64,000 nt of DNA from Pseudoxanthomonas sp. PXM02 (GCF_014851805.1 NZ_JACVAK010000002.1:620001-684000); one strand, 5' to 3'; numbered from the stretch's first letter, positions 37,221 through 45,400 are shown. Notes: a model not told the origin generated them from the sequence alone. A program made the numbers and translations.

Positions 37221-39764
37221 GTGAATCCGATCCGAGTGACCCTGCTGGGGGCCAGTCTGCTGGCCTGCCTGTCGTGTACGGCCAAGAAGGAACCCGAACA
37301 GACACCCGCCGCTGATGCAGCGAGCGATGCCGCGGAGCTGAAGGACTGGCCGGCGCTGAAGAGCAGCTTCGCCCAGGATCCCGCCGTCGAGGCCCGCGTG
37401 GCGGAGATCCTCGCCAGCATGACGCTGGAACAGAAGGTCGGGCAGATGGTGCAGCCAGAGATCAAGTCGATCAGTCCGGCCGACGTGCGCACGTACTACA
37501 TCGGTTCCGTGCTCAACGGCGGTGGATCCTGGCCGGCGATGAACAAGCACGCCAAGGTCGAGGACTGGGTGAAGCTCGCCGATGCGTATTACGACGCGTC
37601 GATGTCCACCGACGCCAAGATTCCCGTGCCTGTGATCTGGGGCACCGACGCCGTGCACGGGCACAGCAACGTCTACGGCGCGACCATTTTCCCGCACAAC
37701 ATCGGCCTGGGCGCCGCGCATGACGTCGAGCTGATCGAGCGCATCGCCGAAGCCACCGGCCAGTCCACGCGCGCCACCGGCGTCACCTGGACGTTCGCAC
37801 CGACCGTCGCGGTCGCGCAGGACGCGCGCTGGGGGCGCACCTACGAAAGCTACTCCTCGCAGCCGGCACTGATCCGCGAATACGCGACCGCCTACGTCAA
37901 GGGCATGCAGGGCCTGCTCGACAAGGACGGCAACGTCGTCGCCACTGCAAAGCACTTCATCGGCGACGGCGCCACCGACGGCGGCAAGGACCAGGGCAAT
38001 GCCACGATCACGCAGTCCACCATGATCAATGTCCACGGCCAGGGCTATTACGGCGCTATCGAAGCCGGCGTGCAGACCGTCATGGCGTCCTTCAACAGCT
38101 GGAACGACGTGGCCGCCGGCAAGGACTACGGCAAGATGCACGGCACGCGTGACCTGCTGACGGTCGCGCTGAAAGAGAAGATGGGCTTTGACGGTTTCGT
38201 CGTCTCCGACTGGAACGGCATCGGCCAGGTCACCGGCTGCACCGACGACAGTTGCCCGCAGGCGATCAACGCCGGCATCGATATGGTGATGGTGCCGGAC
38301 AAGTGGAAGTCCTTCATCACCAACACGATCGCGCAGGTGAAGTCGGGCGAGATCCCGCAGGCACGCATCGACGACGCCGTCACCCGCATCCTGCGCGTCA
38401 AGCTGCGCGCCCGCCTGTGGGAACACAAGCCGTCCGCCAGCCAGTTCGCCGGCAAGCCCGAATCGCTGGTGCACCGCGACCTGGCCCGCCGTGCCGCGCG
38501 CGAGTCGTTGGTGCTGCTGAAGAACGACGGCGGCACGTTGCCGCTGAAGAAGAACCAGCGCGTGCTGCTGGTCGGCAAGAGTGCCGACAGCATCTCCAAC
38601 CAGACCGGCGGCTGGTCGCTGACCTGGCAGGGTACCGACAACACGAATGCCGACTTCCCCAATGCCGACAGCCTGGCCGCCGGCCTGCGCGAACAGCTGG
38701 GTGAAGCGAACGTGCTGCTGCGCGAGAGTGCAGAGGGCGTGGACCCGGCCAGCTACGACGTCATCGTCGCCGCCATCGGCGAAACGCCGTACGCCGAAAC
38801 CAACGGCGACATCGTGCCGTCCGACACCATGTCGCACAGCCGCCGCCATCCGGAAGACCTGGCTACGCTGAAGGCCGCGGCCGCCACCGGCAAGCCGGTC
38901 GTCACCGTGCTCCTGTCCGGTCGTGCGCTGTACGCCAACGACCTGATCAACCTGTCCAGCAGCTTCGTCGCCGCCTGGCTGCCGGGCACGGAAGGCAAGG
39001 GCGTCACCGACGTGCTGGTGGCGGGCGCCGATGGCAAGCCGGCGCACGACTTCCGCGGCAAGCTGACCTTCCCGTGGCCGGCCATCGCCTGCCCGAAGGC
39101 CGACAGCAAGCCGCAGTTTGCGCTGGACACCGGTCTTCGCTACGGCGACAGCAGCAACGTCGGCAAGTTGCCGGAAGACAGCGCAGCAAGTTGCGGCGAA
39201 GCCACGGCGCTGGGCATCTTCAAGCAGTCCGACATCGCGCCGTTCACCCTGCAGATGGAAGCTGCGGGCGCGACGCAGGCGGTCGGCAACGACATGAACA
39301 GCACGCAGCGCTGGCCGCAGGCGAAGCCTGCATTGCAGGTCGCCACCGTGCAGGTCAACACGCAGCAGGATGCCAAGGAAGTCACGTGGCTGGCACCGGC
39401 GCGCGTCTTCGCGCGCAATCCGTCGAAGAACAACCTAGCCGCGATGGCGACGGCACGCGGCGTGGTGCAGTTCGACGTGGTGGTAAAGCAGGCGCCGACC
39501 AAGCCGGTGCAGTTCACGCTGGGCTGTGGCGCCAACTGCGGCGCCAGCCTGGACCTGACCGCCACCTTCTCCGGCGATGCCGTCGGCAGGAAGCAGACGG
39601 TCAAGGTGCCGCTGGCCTGCTTCGGCAAGCTCGGGGCCGACCTGACCGGCGTGGACACGCCCTTCAGCGTCAGCGCCGACGCACCGTTCGCCGCCGCATT
39701 CACCAACATCCAGGTGGTGGCCGGTGCGGCCGACGCGCCGGACGTGGTGAAGTGCGCGCAGTAA
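37221..39764 (+). CDS. Glycoside hydrolase family 3 exo-beta-glucosidase, lipoprotein
   Basis: The 847-residue enzyme starts at a GTG with GGGAGAAACGA in front. The signal peptide LLGASLLAC carries a lipobox (Cys16), so it is probably anchored in the outer membrane or periplasm. The GH3 N-domain has MTLEQKVGQMVQPEIKS, VIWGTDAVHGHSNVYG, AKHFIGDGAT and the nucleophile D330 in GFVVSDWNG. The C-domain includes RESLVLLKNDGGTLPLKK. An extra C-terminal beta domain (about 690-847) resembles that of ExoP-type 1,3/1,4-glucan exohydrolases. It would release glucose from oligosaccharides taken up by the neighbouring receptor. Confidence 0.93.
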   Translation: MNPIRVTLLGASLLACLSCTAKKEPEQTPAADAASDAAELKDWPALKSSFAQDPAVEARVAEILASMTLEQKVGQMVQPEIKSISPADVRTYYIGSVLNGGGSWPAMNKHAKVEDWVKLADAYYDASMSTDAKIPVPVIWGTDAVHGHSNVYGATIFPHNIGLGAAHDVELIERIAEATGQSTRATGVTWTFAPTVAVAQDARWGRTYESYSSQPALIREYATAYVKGMQGLLDKDGNVVATAKHFIGDGATDGGKDQGNATITQSTMINVHGQGYYGAIEAGVQTVMASFNSWNDVAAGKDYGKMHGTRDLLTVALKEKMGFDGFVVSDWNGIGQVTGCTDDSCPQAINAGIDMVMVPDKWKSFITNTIAQVKSGEIPQARIDDAVTRILRVKLRARLWEHKPSASQFAGKPESLVHRDLARRAARESLVLLKNDGGTLPLKKNQRVLLVGKSADSISNQTGGWSLTWQGTDNTNADFPNADSLAAGLREQLGEANVLLRESAEGVDPASYDVIVAAIGETPYAETNGDIVPSDTMSHSRRHPEDLATLKAAAATGKPVVTVLLSGRALYANDLINLSSSFVAAWLPGTEGKGVTDVLVAGADGKPAHDFRGKLTFPWPAIACPKADSKPQFALDTGLRYGDSSNVGKLPEDSAASCGEATALGIFKQSDIAPFTLQMEAAGATQAVGNDMNSTQRWPQAKPALQVATVQVNTQQDAKEVTWLAPARVFARNPSKNNLAAMATARGVVQFDVVVKQAPTKPVQFTLGCGANCGASLDLTATFSGDAVGRKQTVKVPLACFGKLGADLTGVDTPFSVSADAPFAAAFTNIQVVAGAADAPDVVKCAQ

Positions 39765-39777
39765 GCGCGTCCTACCC

Positions 39778-39804
39778 GCGCCCCGCGGTTATTCCGCGGG
39801 GCGC
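39778..39804 (+). other. Hairpin after the GH3 gene
   Basis: A perfect 11-bp stem (GCGCCCCGCGG at 39778-39788 with 39794-39804) encloses a TTATT loop, without a T-run. It lies 13 bases after the GH3 stop. Confidence 0.6.
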
Positions 39805-39888
39805 TGACGCAGTGCAAGTTGCAATCACGCAGCGGCCACGTAGTCTGGCCGTTCCGTCCGGATCCCATACCAGTAGGCATACCAATCC

Positions 39889-41343
39889 ATGACCACCCAA
39901 CCCACCCGATGGTCGCAGTTCGGCGTGCTGATCACCGTGTTCTTCTTCTGGGGTTTCGTTGCCGCCAGCAACGACATCCTGATCCCGGTGTTCAAGAAAG
40001 CCTTCAACCTGACGCAGGCACAAAGTCAGTACGTCGCGGTCGCGTTTTACGTGGCCTATACCGTGGGTTCGCTGATCTACGTGGCGGTCTCCAAGATCAT
40101 CGGTCTCGATCTGCTCAACAAGATCGGCTACAAGAACGGCATCTGCCTGGGCCTGGTGATCTCCGCACTGGGCACGCTGCTGTTCTATCCCGCGGCCAAC
40201 GCCGGCTCGTTCAACCTGATGCTGTCGGGCCTGTTCATCGTCGGCCTCGGCTTCTCGCTGCAGCAGATCGCGGCCAATCCACTGGCCATCGTCATCGGCG
40301 ATCCCAAGACGGGCGCGCAGCGCCTGACCCTGGCGGGCGGCATCAACAACTTCGGTACCACCATCGGCCCGCTGCTGGTCAGCGTGGCGATCTTCGGCAG
40401 CGTGCTGTCGGGCGGCACCGAGGCCAGCATCGAGAGCGTCAAGACGCCCTACCTGGTGCTGGGCGTGGCCTTCATCTTGGTGGCGATCTTCCTGAAATTC
40501 TCCTCGGTGCCCAACCACATCGACCTGGAGAAGCTGTCGGAATCCGAAGCGCAGGACAGCAGCAAGCTGATCCACAAGAAGTCGGCGCTGGGCTATCCGC
40601 AGCTGGTGCTCGGCATGATCGCCATCTTCGTCTACGTCGGCGTCGAGGTGTCCACCATCAGCAACCTGCCGGCCTATCTGGAATCTCCGGAAGGCCTGGG
40701 CCTGGAGACCTCGCAGATCGCGCCGTTCGTGTCGCTGTACTGGGCCAGCCTGATGATCGGCCGCTGGGGCGGCGCGGCGGGCGCGTTCAACGTCGGCTCC
40801 GGTGCCAAGCGCTGGCTGACGCTGTTGCTGCCGTACGTGGCCTTCGGCGTGTTCCTTGCCGTCAACGCGATCATGAAGCACGAGGTATCGCAGTTCTTCG
40901 GCTACGCCGCCGTCATCGTGCTGATGATCCTGGCCACGCTGGCCAGCAAGGGCAATCCGGCCCGCATGCTGCTGTACTTCGCCGGCTGTGGCATCGCTGC
41001 GCTGCTGATCGGCATGTTCACCACGGGCTGGACCAGCGTGGTGGCCTTCATCAGCGTGGGCCTGTTCTGCAGCACCATGTGGCCGTGCATCTTCGCGCTG
41101 GCCATCACCGGTCTGGGCGACAAGACCAACCAGGGCAGCAGCCTGCTGATCATGATGATCATGGGCGGCGGTTTCGTCAGCCTGGCGCAGGGCCTGTTGG
41201 CCGACAAGGTCGGCGTGCATTTCAGCTTCATCGTCGGCGTGGCGTGCTTCGCCTACCTGGCGTTCTACGCCATCGCCGCTACCCGCACGCTGCGCAAGCA
41301 GGGCATCGACCTGGACAAGCTGGCCGCCGGCAGCGGCCATTGA
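39889..41343 (+). CDS. MFS sugar:H+ symporter, GluP/FucP type
   Basis: The 484-residue protein has twelve predicted membrane segments. It starts with the conserved helix QFGVLITVFFFWGFVAASNDILIPVFKKAFNLTQAQSQ, typical of the glucose/galactose/fucose symporters. GLGFSLQQIAANPLAIVIG and RLTLAGGINNFGTTIGPLL are further family landmarks. It most likely takes glucose made by the GH3 enzyme into the cytoplasm. It ends the locus at a strong terminator. The specific sugar is inferred from context. Confidence 0.92.
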   Translation: MTTQPTRWSQFGVLITVFFFWGFVAASNDILIPVFKKAFNLTQAQSQYVAVAFYVAYTVGSLIYVAVSKIIGLDLLNKIGYKNGICLGLVISALGTLLFYPAANAGSFNLMLSGLFIVGLGFSLQQIAANPLAIVIGDPKTGAQRLTLAGGINNFGTTIGPLLVSVAIFGSVLSGGTEASIESVKTPYLVLGVAFILVAIFLKFSSVPNHIDLEKLSESEAQDSSKLIHKKSALGYPQLVLGMIAIFVYVGVEVSTISNLPAYLESPEGLGLETSQIAPFVSLYWASLMIGRWGGAAGAFNVGSGAKRWLTLLLPYVAFGVFLAVNAIMKHEVSQFFGYAAVIVLMILATLASKGNPARMLLYFAGCGIAALLIGMFTTGWTSVVAFISVGLFCSTMWPCIFALAITGLGDKTNQGSSLLIMMIMGGGFVSLAQGLLADKVGVHFSFIVGVACFAYLAFYAIAATRTLRKQGIDLDKLAAGSGH

Positions 41344-41382
41344 GTGCGATGCGCGCCGGAGAGAGGCCGGCGCGCATCCCCC

Positions 41383-41422
41383 AAGCCATCGGGCAACTCT
41401 CCTGCCCGGTGGCTTTTCTTTT
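41383..41422 (+). terminator. Terminator of the glucan locus
   Basis: AAGCCATCGGGCA (41383-41395) pairs with TGCCCGGTGGCTT (41403-41415, one T-G pair) around seven bases, followed by TTTTCTTTT. Confidence 0.9.
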
Positions 41423-41451
41423 AGGTCAAGGAAACCGCGCTTGAGTCCATG

Positions 41452-41612
41452 GCCCTTCTTCCCCGCCTGCGGGGGAGAAGGTGCCGCCGCACAGCGGCGG
41501 CGGATGAGGGAGTTCGGCCATCGGCGGTTCGCGTGACGCCGGCGTGCGTCGTCTTCGCTCTCCCCCTCACCTGCCTTCGGCATCCTCTCTCCCGCAGGCG
41601 GGGGAGAAGAGG
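41452..41612. repeat. Inverted pair of 'CTCTCCCC/GGGGAGAGG' intergenic repeats (pair 1)
   Basis: The left arm (about 41452-41512) contains CCCCGCCTGCGGGGGAGAAG and GGATGAGGG. The right arm (about 41560-41612) contains CCCCTCACCTGCCTTCGGCA and CTCTCCCGCAGGCGGGGGAG, the same element inverted, with about 48 bases between. Two more pairs are at 49538-49673 (inside ftsY) and 50241-50425. This is a REP-like mobile palindrome family common between genes of this group. Confidence 0.75.
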
Positions 41613-41652
41613 AGGGCAAGCGCCTCGTTCCCACGCATCCGGAGAAGAAGCC

Positions 41653-41961
41653 TCAGGCCGTCGCGAGCGCCAGCGGCGCGTCCTCGACCTGTGGCAGGGA
41701 CCGCTGACGATCGGCGTAGCGGCAGAGCAGGCCGGCGCGCTGGCGTGCCCACTGCGTGGCCCAGCCGATCGCGCGCTCTTCGCAGCGCACCGCCATCTCG
41801 AACGGCGCGATATCGCCCATGTCCACGTTCACGCGCAGCACCAGGCCGGCATTGAGCGGACGTACTTCGGCAATCACCGTGTCGTCCACGCAAAGGTCGT
41901 GGCCTGCTTCCGTGCGGAGCCAGGTGAAGCGATCGGGAAGAACGTGCGATGCCTTCTTCAT
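41653..41961 (-). CDS. Small hypothetical protein, paralogue of 44625-44948
   Basis: This 102-residue soluble protein belongs to no family I recognise. It reads PDRFTWLRTEAGHDLCVDDT, then VIAEVRPLNAGLVLRVN, and RAIGWATQWARQRAG. The product at 44625-44948 shares PxxFTW, D-x-x-VA-x-V-x-PL and ER-x-I-x-x-AT-x-WA-x-x-R at matching places, so the two are paralogues. Both are single genes on the minus strand with repeats nearby. The long upstream extension of this frame (to 42261) is low-complexity and discounted. Confidence 0.7.
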   Translation of the reverse strand: MKKASHVLPDRFTWLRTEAGHDLCVDDTVIAEVRPLNAGLVLRVNVDMGDIAPFEMAVRCEERAIGWATQWARQRAGLLCRYADRQRSLPQVEDAPLALATA

Positions 41962-42172
41962 GACGATGTTCACTCGGCGGTTCCGCAACAGGGGAGGGTG
42001 TGTCGACCTTGGGGCAGGCGACGTGGAAGTGGCGTCAAGGCGCGCCGTCGACGCCTGCGGTCGCGACGTGGCATTCAGCCCGTGGTGAGCGGCGTGGTGG
42101 TGGCGTGACGGATGGGACATGGCCAGCCATGGGGAAGGCGCAAGATGACGGCTCTCACCCTGGAGCGCCGCC

Positions 42173-42688
42173 ATGATCCGCTTGAGCTTCTGCCTGCTGC
42201 TGTGCCTTGCCGCCTTCACTGTCCAGGCGCAGCAGGCGCCCACGCGCGAGCACTTCGCCAATCCCGGTCACGAGGAGGCGTACCACGACTGGCACTACAC
42301 GCCGGTGGTGAAGGTAGGCGACATGGTCATCGTGTCCGGCATTCCCGCCGCCGGCGATGGCAGCTACGAAGAGAAGGTCCGGCGCATGTTCGTGGTGCTG
42401 GGCAAGCAACTCGCCGAAGCCGGCGCGACCTACGCGGACGTGGTGGAACTGACCACCTTCCATACCGGCCCCACCGATCCGGCGAGCTTCCAGGCCGAGT
42501 TCGCCCGCTTCGCCCCGATCCACCACGAGTTCTTCCCGTCGCACTACCCCGCATGGAGCGCCGTCGGCACCAGCGCACTGCTCGCTCCGGGCGCGGTGGT
42601 GGAAATGCGCGCGGTGGCGATGATCGGTTCCGGTCGCGCGCCGAAAGCCGACATTCCGAAGCCGGCGCCGCGACGCGCGACACCGTGA
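42173..42688 (+). CDS. Periplasmic Rid (YjgF/YER057c/UK114)-like protein without the catalytic Arg
   Basis: The protein has 171 residues: a signal peptide (MIRLSFCLLLCLAAFTVQA|Q, about 19) followed by a Rid fold with VVKVGDMVIVSGIPAAGDGS, VVLGKQLAEAGATYADVVELTTFHTG and VVEMRAVAMIG. RidA enzymes hydrolyse reactive enamines or imines in the cytosol with an Arg in the PARS motif (Arg105 in E. coli). Here this motif is PAWS (codon TGG), and the protein is exported. Imine deaminase activity is therefore unlikely. GGAG precedes the ATG. Confidence 0.85.
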   Translation: MIRLSFCLLLCLAAFTVQAQQAPTREHFANPGHEEAYHDWHYTPVVKVGDMVIVSGIPAAGDGSYEEKVRRMFVVLGKQLAEAGATYADVVELTTFHTGPTDPASFQAEFARFAPIHHEFFPSHYPAWSAVGTSALLAPGAVVEMRAVAMIGSGRAPKADIPKPAPRRATP

Positions 42689-42701
42689 ATCGTCTGGAAT
42701 A

Positions 42702-43109
42702 TCAGTTGGCCCCGTTGCCGACGTCGCGCTTGGCCAGCATCGTCTCGATCAGGTCCAGGATTTCCGCCAGCGCGATGCCGTAAGAACCGGCCTGGCCGGC
42801 GTCGAAGGCCTGCTTCCATTCGTTGTAGCCGGCCAGGTAGGCCGGATCGGTCGCACCCTCACCGACCGCTTCGGCACCGCTGCGCTCCAGCACCTGGCCG
42901 ATGATGGGCAGGTGGGCGAAGGTGGTGATGAAGCCGTCGCGCAGGCCGGGATGGCGGATGCGCGCGCCGGTCACGCTGACATGCAGGATCTCGCCGCCCA
43001 GCGGATGCGGATCGATGCGGTTGATGGTCAGCACGGGCGTCTCGCCGGCATTGCGGCCCAGGCAGCGCCAACGCTGGCCAACGGCGTACGGGGAAGAAGT
43101 GGCGGTCAT
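42702..43109 (-). CDS. Conserved-looking hypothetical protein
   Basis: This 135-residue soluble protein begins MTATSSPYAVGQRWRCLGRN. The N-terminal half looks like a small beta-barrel (PVLTINRIDPHPLGGEILHVSVTGARI). A helical C-terminus follows with AYLAGYNEWKQAFDAGQAGSYGIALAEILDLIETMLA. I do not recognise the family. It converges with the Rid-like gene 13 bases away. Strong codon bias supports that it is real. Confidence 0.65.
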   Translation of the reverse strand: MTATSSPYAVGQRWRCLGRNAGETPVLTINRIDPHPLGGEILHVSVTGARIRHPGLRDGFITTFAHLPIIGQVLERSGAEAVGEGATDPAYLAGYNEWKQAFDAGQAGSYGIALAEILDLIETMLAKRDVGNGAN

Positions 43110-43330
43110 GCGGCGGCGAGGGACAGGAAAGGGCCCCGCAGCATAGGCAGCCGGCATCGGCTTGTCCGCGACCCAGCCTCGCCTGCCTGCGAGCCGCCCG
43201 ATCCGGCAAAGCCGCTGTGGTCACATTTGTCCTGATCGCGTTACGCGAGGCGATATTCCGTAGCGATGCCTGAGCTGCGCCCTTCGCAGGGCGGCCGGCG
43301 CGGCCTGTACGTCTCCTCGAGTTCCCCACC

Positions 43331-43582
43331 ATGCCCCTCGATTCGAATTCCCGTCTCATCGCCGGGTTCTGCGGCGCTGCCGTCCTGCTATTGGCGACCT
43401 GGCTGCACGGAAACGGCAAGGGCGTTGCACAAGGCCTTACGCGTTGCGAGGCGACCAGCGTGGCGCCGTCCGCCCTGCGTGCCGCCTGCAAGGACTGTTA
43501 TCCCCACGACGCCAAGCAGGCAGGAGCATCGCGGGTCGCCGGGGACGCGGCGCCACGATCGATGCCGCTGGCCGCGCACTAG
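43331..43582 (+). CDS. Possible small membrane protein
   Basis: An 83-residue frame has one hydrophobic segment near the N-terminus (LIAGFCGAAVLLLATWL), three Cys residues and a Cys-rich CKDCYPHDAKQAG. No ribosome-binding site is clear and I know no family. It fills an otherwise gene-free interval of about 480 bases (43110-43590) and converges with the lipoprotein gene. Coding status is uncertain. Confidence 0.35.
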   Translation: MPLDSNSRLIAGFCGAAVLLLATWLHGNGKGVAQGLTRCEATSVAPSALRAACKDCYPHDAKQAGASRVAGDAAPRSMPLAAH

Positions 43583-43590
43583 CCGCGCAC

Positions 43591-43875
43591 TCACTCCTCA
43601 GGGCAGCGACCGGCGGCCTGTTCCGCTTCGGCAGCGTCGAGTGCCGCGGTGGCGGCCGCGGACTCCGTCGCCACTTCCGCCAGCTTGCGCTGGTTCTTCT
43701 CGGTAGGCGATTCCACCGTGCGCTGGCGGAGCTCTTCGTAGTCCTTGTCGACTTTCTCCACGGCGCGCTGCTTGGCGGCGACGCTCGCACACGCGGGCGC
43801 GTCGTCGCCCCGCGCAAGGCCACCGCCACCGCAGGCGGCGAGCAGCAGGACGGAGAGCAGGATCAGGGGGCGCAT
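43591..43875 (-). CDS. Small lipoprotein with helical C-terminal domain
   Basis: The 94-residue protein has a lipoprotein signal MRPLILLSVLLLAAC (Cys15). A Gly-rich spacer is followed by a helical region, KQRAVEKVDKDYEELRQRTV to ATAALDAAEAEQAAGRC, with coiled-coil character and Cys residues at both ends. The family is unknown. GAGGAA precedes the ATG. Confidence 0.65.
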   Translation of the reverse strand: MRPLILLSVLLLAACGGGGLARGDDAPACASVAAKQRAVEKVDKDYEELRQRTVESPTEKNQRKLAEVATESAAATAALDAAEAEQAAGRCPEE

Positions 43876-44031
43876 GGGGGTTCCTCGGGACGGCATGCGG
43901 ACCAGAGTAGGCAGGGCGGGCGCATGACAGCGTGAAGCGTGCCGTTGCCCGATGGAACGGAGGGCAGGAGGCGCCGCTGCGACGGGCCGCGACGCGGTAG
44001 CCTGTGCCGCAAAGGGCAGGGAGCGCACGGG

Positions 44032-44562
44032 ATGAAGATCGAACGATCGGATGTGGTGCTGGCGGTGCTGGGCCTGGCGGGCCTGGCAGTGATCTTCTGG
44101 GCGCTGTTCCGCTACTACGTCTACCGGGACTACGCCGCCGCGCCTTGCGAGGCGCACGGCATGCCGCTCACCGCCAGCATGGGGACGGAATGGGACGAAC
44201 GGATTCTTTTCAGCGCACGGGGCGAGCCCTACCGGCTGCTGCTCACGATGGACGCCCCGCCCGCGGACATGCCGCTCACCGCCATCGTTCGCCATCTCGA
44301 CCTGCAGTCGGTGGAACGCGGTGCATCGTTGCCGTTGGCACCGGACGCAAAAGCGCTTGAAGCCATGCCGCTGCATGACGGGGGCATCGTTTTCGTGCTC
44401 GATGACCTGCGTCTGCCTTATGAAGACCACCGCGTACGCGGCGAGCTGGTCTACATGGACACCGACGGCGAGCGACGTGTTCCGTTTGCGTGTCCGCTAC
44501 GTATCAAGCCGTCAAGCGAGTGGCGGTTTGTTCCACTCCAGATGCTGATGAGCATCACCTGA
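44032..44562 (+). CDS. Hypothetical single-pass membrane protein
   Basis: The 176-residue protein has one membrane helix (VVLAVLGLAGLAVIFWALF, about residues 8-26) followed by a beta-rich outer domain with two Cys (C39 and a Cys in PFACPLRIKP). I do not recognise it. GGGAG lies upstream of the ATG. The reading frame extends upstream to 43939 but the extension is basic and low-complexity. Confidence 0.6.
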   Translation: MKIERSDVVLAVLGLAGLAVIFWALFRYYVYRDYAAAPCEAHGMPLTASMGTEWDERILFSARGEPYRLLLTMDAPPADMPLTAIVRHLDLQSVERGASLPLAPDAKALEAMPLHDGGIVFVLDDLRLPYEDHRVRGELVYMDTDGERRVPFACPLRIKPSSEWRFVPLQMLMSIT

Positions 44563-44624
44563 GCCGCCAGGCCATCGATTGAAGATCGAAGCGCGCGAAT
44601 GAACGCGCACTCTACCGGCATGAC

Positions 44625-44948
44625 TCAGGTCTGGAACCAGCGCGCGATCGAAGGCGCTTCCGCAGGCAGCCCGCCATTGGTGGCGGCTTCGTGGGCGTGC
44701 CGGCATGCCTGGTGGATGCCGCCCTGTCGCTCGGCAGCCCAGCGCGTCGCCAGTGCGATGCCGCGCTCGACATTGGGCACGAGGGTTTCGCAAGGCGACA
44801 GCTGCGGTCCGCGAACGAGCGAACGCACCACCGTACCCTGCACGAGCGGTTCAACACGCGCCACCGGCACGTTGTCGTAGTAGAGCGTGTCTTGATCCAG
44901 CTCACGCCGCCAGGTGAATCCCGGCGGCAACTTCCTTGGAACAGTCAT
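44625..44948 (-). CDS. Small hypothetical protein, paralogue of 41653-41961
   Basis: The 107-residue protein reads LPPGFTWRRELDQDTLYYDN, VPVARVEPLVQGTVVRSLV and ERGIALATRWAAERQGG. It aligns by eye with the product at 41653-41961 along most of its length, with matching FTW, VA-x-V-x-PL and AT-x-WA-x-x-R. GAAGGA sits about nine bases before the ATG. The 21-bp-lattice repeat array begins about 170 bases upstream of its start. Confidence 0.7.
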   Translation of the reverse strand: MTVPRKLPPGFTWRRELDQDTLYYDNVPVARVEPLVQGTVVRSLVRGPQLSPCETLVPNVERGIALATRWAAERQGGIHQACRHAHEAATNGGLPAEAPSIARWFQT

Positions 44949-45400
44949 GGCTTCGATCCTTCGAAGGCGTGGGATGGATCGAGGTTAACCCACTCAACGT
45001 GAGATATCGGGCCGCAGATCGATGGTGTCAGCGATAAACAGCAATGTTGTCTAGTCTCGCTAAGCGACACGCAGTGGCGTGCATCGCGCGCAAAGACATC
45101 CTGCGGATTCGCCAGCGGGTTCTTTCTCACACCAACGGTATCGCGTGGATGTTTTTGGTCCATCGTTGAGCCAGAAACATCCAACGTTCACCCTTTTTGG
45201 GTATTTCTTCTCACAGTAAGGGTCACCGTTGACCCTTTTTGATCCAACGTTGGAAGTTTTTCGGTGTTTCGTCTCTCACTAAGACCCAACGTTGACCCTT
45301 TTTCGGTCTTTCTTCTAACACTAACGGTCAACGTTGACCCTTTTTGATCCAACGCTGGATGTTTTTCGGTGTCGCGACACCCTTTTTCATCCAATTGCAT
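44945..45400 (-). pseudogene. Possible broken frame of seven-residue repeats across the array
   Basis: On the minus strand from the ATG at 45400 the array translates as units such as TEKLPTL, DQKGSTL and TLTVRRN. A TGA at 45190-45188 interrupts, where other units have TCA (Ser), and the same frame then continues in register (SGSTM, DQKHPRD, TVGVRKN). All unit-length differences keep frame. Between the two 63-bp copies, however, six of seven differences change the amino acid, and no ribosome-binding site is seen. A real protein is not favoured; 44949-45628 otherwise holds no gene. Confidence 0.25.
45117..45391. repeat. Array of palindrome-T5 modules on a 21-bp lattice
   Basis: Tandem repeats have unit lengths 63 (45201-45263), 42 (45264-45305) and 63 bp (45306-45368), preceded by a degenerate 84-bp copy and followed by one more module. 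T5 tracts start at 45152, 45194, 45236, 45257, 45299, 45341, 45362 and 45383: every interval is 21 or 42 bp. Most are preceded by a CG-centred palindrome, such as GGTCAACGTTGACC (45326-45339), TCCAACGTTGGA (45243-45254) and the unrelated GGTGTCGCGACACC (45368-45381). The region is clearly AT-richer than its surroundings. On the minus strand it reads as seven-residue repeats. Confidence 0.85.

Noticed and set aside
45201..45368. CRISPR-like look of the tandem repeats
   Set aside because: The unit lengths are 63, 42 and 63 bp with no unique spacers and no cas genes. The repeats are directly adjacent and contain internal palindromes.
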